Shown: positions 60,701-64,000 of the stretch, one piece after another | How the letters are laid out: the number at the start of each line of letters is the position of its first letter | Position numbering within the stretch: the first letter of the stretch is position 1 | Assembly: GCF_017916325.1 (NCBI RefSeq) | Contig: NC_090155.1 | Location: 409,501-473,500 of the forward strand | DNA length: 64,000 nt | Origin: Leishmania martiniquensis | Taxonomy: Eukaryota > Euglenozoa > Kinetoplastea > Trypanosomatida > Trypanosomatidae | Direction of reading: 5' to 3' | The notes under the pieces: model-generated | Told to the model about the DNA's origin: nothing | The model's input: only the letters and a program-made list of their open reading frames with translations | Database searches by the model: none | Program-made: the position numbers and the translations under genes

Positions 60701-63633
60701 ATGTCGCACAGTCTTCAGGGCCGGAAGAAGCGGCGCTGAGGCTGCTGCAGAAACTGGAGAGCGTTACCCCTGTCCCGTCGTCTGCAGCGCTACCCACGGG
60801 GTTCCCATGGTACCCGGCCCATTCCTGGTGTGCGATGGCGCATCTGGGGAGCCCTCCAGTCTCCCCGCGCGGCCCGCGGGGAGTCCCCAGCTTTGCCTGC
60901 TGCCTTCACTCGGGACTGTCGAATGGTGCGACGCATTGTCAGCCTTCATCTACCACCTCGCGCTTTGGCGTGCCCCAGTCCAGCGGCTGCACCGAAACGA
61001 CCAGCTTGGAAAGAGGCGCGAAAAGTGCTCCGCGGCGACTTCCGGTGAGCGCCGCCGCCGCCGCCCTTGAGCCGTTCGCTGCGGCACACACCTTCACCCA
61101 CGCCATGCACGCTGCCGCTGCCCTCGTCTCCTCACTCCGTCTCCGGCTTCTCTCCTGCTTTGCCGCCTATCCAGACCTCTGCGAGGCGGTCATGGGAGAC
61201 AGGGAGAGCGAGGACCGAATCGCGGAGTACTGCTGGTGCGTCGCCTTTGGCTACGTGGGTCCGGTGCTGGTGAAGAAGGCGACCGCCGTGGCGGTAGCGG
61301 ACGTGCGCCTCGTGTGGGAGGTGCTCGGGCTCAAGAGCGAAAGGGACGAACAGGAATCAGTGATCGACTACTTTGTGGCCCTACATCGGTGCCGCACGCT
61401 GGAAAGAGCGGACGTGGCAGCCATGGAGCGCATCGACGCCTTGGATCGTTGTCACACAGGTGACATGTGCCCGCTCACAGAATGGGCCAGGCGTCTGGGA
61501 GAGACGCTGCAGCAGCACACGTCGGCCGCCTCGGCGCCCCTTGTGCATGGCGCGCAAGCCGATGGTGTTTCCAGCGAGCTGCACGATATGTCAGCTCTCC
61601 TCTCAGAGCTGCATGCGTTGTTGGGCAATGCAGGCAAAGCCAACCGTCTCGTGAAAGGCTCCGCGGATCACCCGCCCCGGTCGGAGGCGGAAGAAGACGC
61701 AGTGATGGCGGCGAAGTTCGCACCGGCGCAGCGGGAAGCGCTGCTTCGCTGGGCTCTTCTCTCGGCAACGGTGGGTCACACCGCGCCCACCTCCTTTGCA
61801 TCGCGCAGCATGTTAAGGCGGCACCCCTTCGCGTTTCTTCTGGTTGGACATTTTCTGCTCGCTGGCCGGGTCACTCCCGCGTACCCCATACTGGCCGGCG
61901 AGAGCAGCGGAGGTCCCTCTCGGCACGACCTTCTGCTCCTTCTAGCGGACATGGGGAGAGCCACGAGGGAGCTGATGCACACGTACCCCTCCATCCGCTC
62001 GCGGGCTCTTCTCCCGTCACCGCTTGCGTCGACGCCGACATGGGCAACGTCTGTGGTGTGCCCGCTGGATACGCTAGCGCTTAAGCTCGAGTATGCTCTA
62101 AGCCCTTGTGCGGCTGTGCATCTTGGTGCGTCCTCCCGCGTTCATCTCATAAGCGGCGCTGCTGTTCCTCTGGCACCATCCTCGCTGCCCTGCGACACGG
62201 CAGGTGCCTCCGCCGAAGCGGCTAGAGGCACAGGGAAGCGCTTCGGCGATGCGCGGAAAACTCGCATCATCCGCCTCGATGTGCAAAGTCTGCCTCGCGA
62301 GGCACAGCAGTGGTGCCAGCACGAACTTACACACTGCCTCACCGTGCCACTCTTGGAGGCACGCCTTCAGTGGTACTGGGATCGCCTCACCCCCACTGCT
62401 GCTCAGCAAAGCGGTGACAGCCACCACCCCGCCCAAGTCGATGGGGCCGCAGAGCGCCACTACGGCGGTGCACGTCCACCTTCTCCACTGATGCGGTGGA
62501 TGCTGGCTTGTTTGCAAGGCGTGTGGAGCGGCCCGCTTCGACCGCAGCCGGCGGCGAAACCTTCGAGCGGCATTGCATCATTCGGCACATCCCCTGTGCG
62601 GCGCCGCGCATCGCCAACGTCTTCGCAGCCGCCTGGGCAGTCTTGCTTCACGTCAGTTGCGACTCGCTACGCCTGGAAGAAGTTCATCAGCGCAGTCTTC
62701 CTCAGCCCTGCAGAAAGAGAGGCGTGGGCATCCGTTCACAGTCCTATCACTGCCGAAGCAGCGCGTGCTCTGTCGCCGATGGACAGCTGCTATGTCACCG
62801 CTCTCGCCTATACGCTCGGTGAGGTTGCCGGTATAGAGCTCCAACTCAAAGTACGCTTTCTATTCGAGGACGATGACGATGACGAGAACAGCGCTGATGC
62901 TGGCGAGAAGTCTTCCAGCGAGGCAGGCGGCGTCAGCGAGCGTCGTAATGCGGGGGGGGCGCCGGCCTCCTCACTGCCAACCGTGAGCCCCCATCAAGGG
63001 CGACGCGATCGCAAGAACATCTTTCTGAGCTCCTCCTCATCATTGTCATCATCATCCTCCATCTCCCTGTCATCGCCGGCAGCGTCTCCGCCGACGCTGT
63101 CAAACTGCGCTTCAGGCAATGGCGCGCAGCGCGCGGCCTCGGGTGCGCATGGCGGCGGTAGCAGTAGCAGCAGTAGTACCAACGGTGGCGGTGGCAGTTG
63201 CTCTTCCGGTGAAGGGGCTGCAACAGCCTCAACGCAGTCGTCGGTCTCGACGTGCCAGCGCCGCGCGGCCTCGCAGCAGACGTCGAGCCTCGCATCCGCG
63301 CAGGAGTCACCGCGTGAGAAACCACTCAGAGGTAATGAGCGGGCGCGGAGTCAGGCAGCGGTTACTGCCGGCTCTACTGTAACGCCGCTGATGGGTGGTC
63401 TCGTGGGAAAAGAGTGGGAGTTGACGCTAGTGCTTCCACGCGGTAGTGATGACAGTGGGCAGCCACAGGCGACCGCGCCAGCCCGCCACGCCTTCTTCTC
63501 CACGCTTACATGGGAGGTGATGGAGAAGGTGTGCTCTTCTGTTTGCCATCGGCTGCAAGTGACGGCCCATCCGGGCGATGCTGCCGAGAGCGAGAAGCAC
63601 AAGAAGGCAAAGCCAGCGAAAGCCAAACAGTAG
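57787..63633 (+). CDS. Large MORN-repeat protein, 1948 aa
   Basis: MORN motifs usually mediate binding to membranes, phospholipids or protein partners, often at cytoskeletal collars in trypanosomatids. The frame opens at 57733 with TTG; the first ATG is 57787, preceded by a clean leader. Three MORN-type units are visible: residues about 412-439 (YEGAFVRGRRHGRGRL), about 669-689 (YCGQWSAGLPHGFG) and about 717-737 (LGQYVHGEQRGPGTYHG). They are separated by insertions, unlike the tandem arrays of typical MORN proteins. A helical region at about 1100-1250 and another at about 1310-1450 look folded and contain many Cys, Trp and hydrophobic residues, but I could not name them. A VPS9-type exchange domain, as in MORN/VPS9 alsin-like proteins, was considered without convincing motifs. 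The C-terminal third has poly-Ser and Asp/Glu tracts, and the protein ends in a Lys-rich KHKKAKPAKAKQ tail. Confidence 0.65.
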   Translation: MASAWPSKRPPFGALEEDDCFAVRRTPLTTAEDGSRPPRVERVIYAKLPCKWAPGPPIATLSSKQLHAAAQATAVADNHAPGVAPPPPAAASPRPPQSTSSRTASVKEKGDSPFQAAQQLLFSSGASLLHYANPSLYLPVRSGADSDGVGDGASTSCVAELSEEGQSNLLSSSVAAAALKERYDGVGATAGSGSSSAGSNSGGVDWKKIEWVRQQCRYTGEAILQPSPRTAHEGEAAAWRESPSHATHSAAVAEPPPRPALVPLRLGPTVTPGTTETGEKSVGARLMQSLLYPFTQPTSSPALAAAAPSTAVDDDVAHTVVPHGDGVMTYLLYCKPKSGGYGYPTDGSGSESAGTGASSSPIAPFLPPDLIPTAYCPPLAALGATPTEASLASPDATAAPPTPQLLLLSLIVYEGAFVRGRRHGRGRLTAYGRLVLECTWSEDTPCLSVPWPISPAVTPVALPAPTLWNVDAHVWTPAAAKPAPSLAYNSRRVPRTCIPSMGDPKVDKARRRSSCATLGTWSVRASQAYMGSLMLATVASKRLLAKMEASMGSAGPFPVEKLAVDLHGTRYVALPVPRVWPSTGGADVCDAFRGLAWANHVVFLPDGFGEAHSRADSGLLLSATRPASSALIFSAHGDLFQPRLWVPKPSPAGPDMCTSFTSSSPCLQYCGQWSAGLPHGFGAAAERITDPTATSLAASASTAGAGPPQYPWRSLFLGQYVHGEQRGPGTYHGTQGSEATEVVLCGTWPLHPRSRTTAVASTAATAVAAAAVARATQEQRTANVVLLPDSSGVTILQSSDCGAAAAVSPSPPRTLSPSFFSLQGVYWSDSSTDGGGHAGCCGSSSGGGGGFFSMAKLRQSTSALSGMWEPLFRVVDDVVARQHPARLVGEEELGAANRGESAGNEAAASGASPSRKMLLWRRARQVMDSLIASPECVAALSTCHVCFAFMYGTDAAAAASGGPTAAAADSTHVAQSSGPEEAALRLLQKLESVTPVPSSAALPTGFPWYPAHSWCAMAHLGSPPVSPRGPRGVPSFACCLHSGLSNGATHCQPSSTTSRFGVPQSSGCTETTSLERGAKSAPRRLPVSAAAAALEPFAAAHTFTHAMHAAAALVSSLRLRLLSCFAAYPDLCEAVMGDRESEDRIAEYCWCVAFGYVGPVLVKKATAVAVADVRLVWEVLGLKSERDEQESVIDYFVALHRCRTLERADVAAMERIDALDRCHTGDMCPLTEWARRLGETLQQHTSAASAPLVHGAQADGVSSELHDMSALLSELHALLGNAGKANRLVKGSADHPPRSEAEEDAVMAAKFAPAQREALLRWALLSATVGHTAPTSFASRSMLRRHPFAFLLVGHFLLAGRVTPAYPILAGESSGGPSRHDLLLLLADMGRATRELMHTYPSIRSRALLPSPLASTPTWATSVVCPLDTLALKLEYALSPCAAVHLGASSRVHLISGAAVPLAPSSLPCDTAGASAEAARGTGKRFGDARKTRIIRLDVQSLPREAQQWCQHELTHCLTVPLLEARLQWYWDRLTPTAAQQSGDSHHPAQVDGAAERHYGGARPPSPLMRWMLACLQGVWSGPLRPQPAAKPSSGIASFGTSPVRRRASPTSSQPPGQSCFTSVATRYAWKKFISAVFLSPAEREAWASVHSPITAEAARALSPMDSCYVTALAYTLGEVAGIELQLKVRFLFEDDDDDENSADAGEKSSSEAGGVSERRNAGGAPASSLPTVSPHQGRRDRKNIFLSSSSSLSSSSSISLSSPAASPPTLSNCASGNGAQRAASGAHGGGSSSSSSTNGGGGSCSSGEGAATASTQSSVSTCQRRAASQQTSSLASAQESPREKPLRGNERARSQAAVTAGSTVTPLMGGLVGKEWELTLVLPRGSDDSGQPQATAPARHAFFSTLTWEVMEKVCSSVCHRLQVTAHPGDAAESEKHKKAKPAKAKQ

Positions 63634-64000
63634 CGAGGAAGGAAGAAAGGAATGCTGATGGGGAGAGGAGGCGCGTGAGTAGGTGACGCACAGCCCTCAT
63701 CACGTGCGCCTCGTCTGGAAAGAGGCATCGAGAAATGCCCTGCCCCTTTCTTCTTCACCCAACCCTCTCCTCCGCCTCTGCTTTCTTGTAGGAAGTGGAA
63801 GGTGTGTGATCGCGGACGCGGAGCTGCAAGTCTACCTGTTCTCGCATATAGCACGCGCACACATATACGCACAGTGTGTGTGTGTGAGAGAGATGCGCCT
63901 TTTCTTTCTCAGTGTTACCAATCTGCTGGCTACCTGTGCGTGTGTATGTGTGGTGTGGTGTATATAGGTGGAGGGCAGAGGCACAAGGTTGGCAGCATTT
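63634..64000. other. 3' flank of the MORN-repeat gene, running off the window
   Basis: 367 bases of spacer with C/T-rich and CA/GT patches. No gene or repeat copy is seen. Confidence 0.6.

Overview
The window looks like part of a Leishmania-type trypanosomatid chromosome. All convincing genes lie on the + strand, none shows an intron, and coding sequence is GC-rich with strong G/C third positions. The stretches between genes are long and packed with pyrimidine tracts, (GT)n/(CA)n microsatellites and AG dinucleotides placed like spliced-leader trans-splice acceptors. This is the layout of one polycistronic directional gene cluster. The exact species and chromosome cannot be told from the sequence alone.

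Layout. (1) 2-2225: 3' part of a large Ser-rich protein gene, cut by the window edge and apparently frameshifted near 1.39 kb. (2) 6906-7877: 323-aa protein of unknown function. (3) 12712-15315: 867-aa disordered protein. (4) 20671-23832: 1053-aa disordered protein. (5) 26249-27583: nucleotide-sugar (UDP-galactose-type) transporter. (6) 29382-33284: 1300-aa Q/P/A/S-rich protein. (7) 38654-39796: 380-aa very basic protein. (8) 40894-48933: 2679-aa WD40 plus C-terminal zinc-domain protein resembling WDR24 (Sea2/GATOR2). (9) 49986-56771: 2261-aa ATAD5/Elg1-like clamp-loader ATPase. (10) 57787-63633: 1948-aa MORN-repeat protein. The first ~40 kb has intergenic stretches of about 2-5 kb; from about 39.8 kb onward the spacers shrink to about 1 kb.

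Repeats. Two pairs of direct repeats stand out. Pair A (447 bp, 2 differences) is at 3503-3949 and 25694-26140. Pair B (541 bp, 1 difference) is at 27755-28295 and 36749-37289. Length and position suggest SIDER-type degenerate retroposons, but near-identity within each pair is unusual for such elements. The transporter gene is squeezed between A2 (109 nt upstream of its ATG) and B1 (172 nt downstream of its stop), and no AG occurs between nucleotide 26145 and its ATG. Its trans-splice acceptor must therefore lie in, or within 4 nt of, repeat A2. That is the most interesting observation here.

The genes are not an operon in a functional sense. Trypanosomatid clusters mix unrelated functions, and regulation is expected to be post-transcriptional through UTRs, which is why repeats in the UTRs matter. 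I found no tRNA, rRNA, CRISPR or bacterial-type features. Identifications rest on motif recognition by eye; no database search was run.
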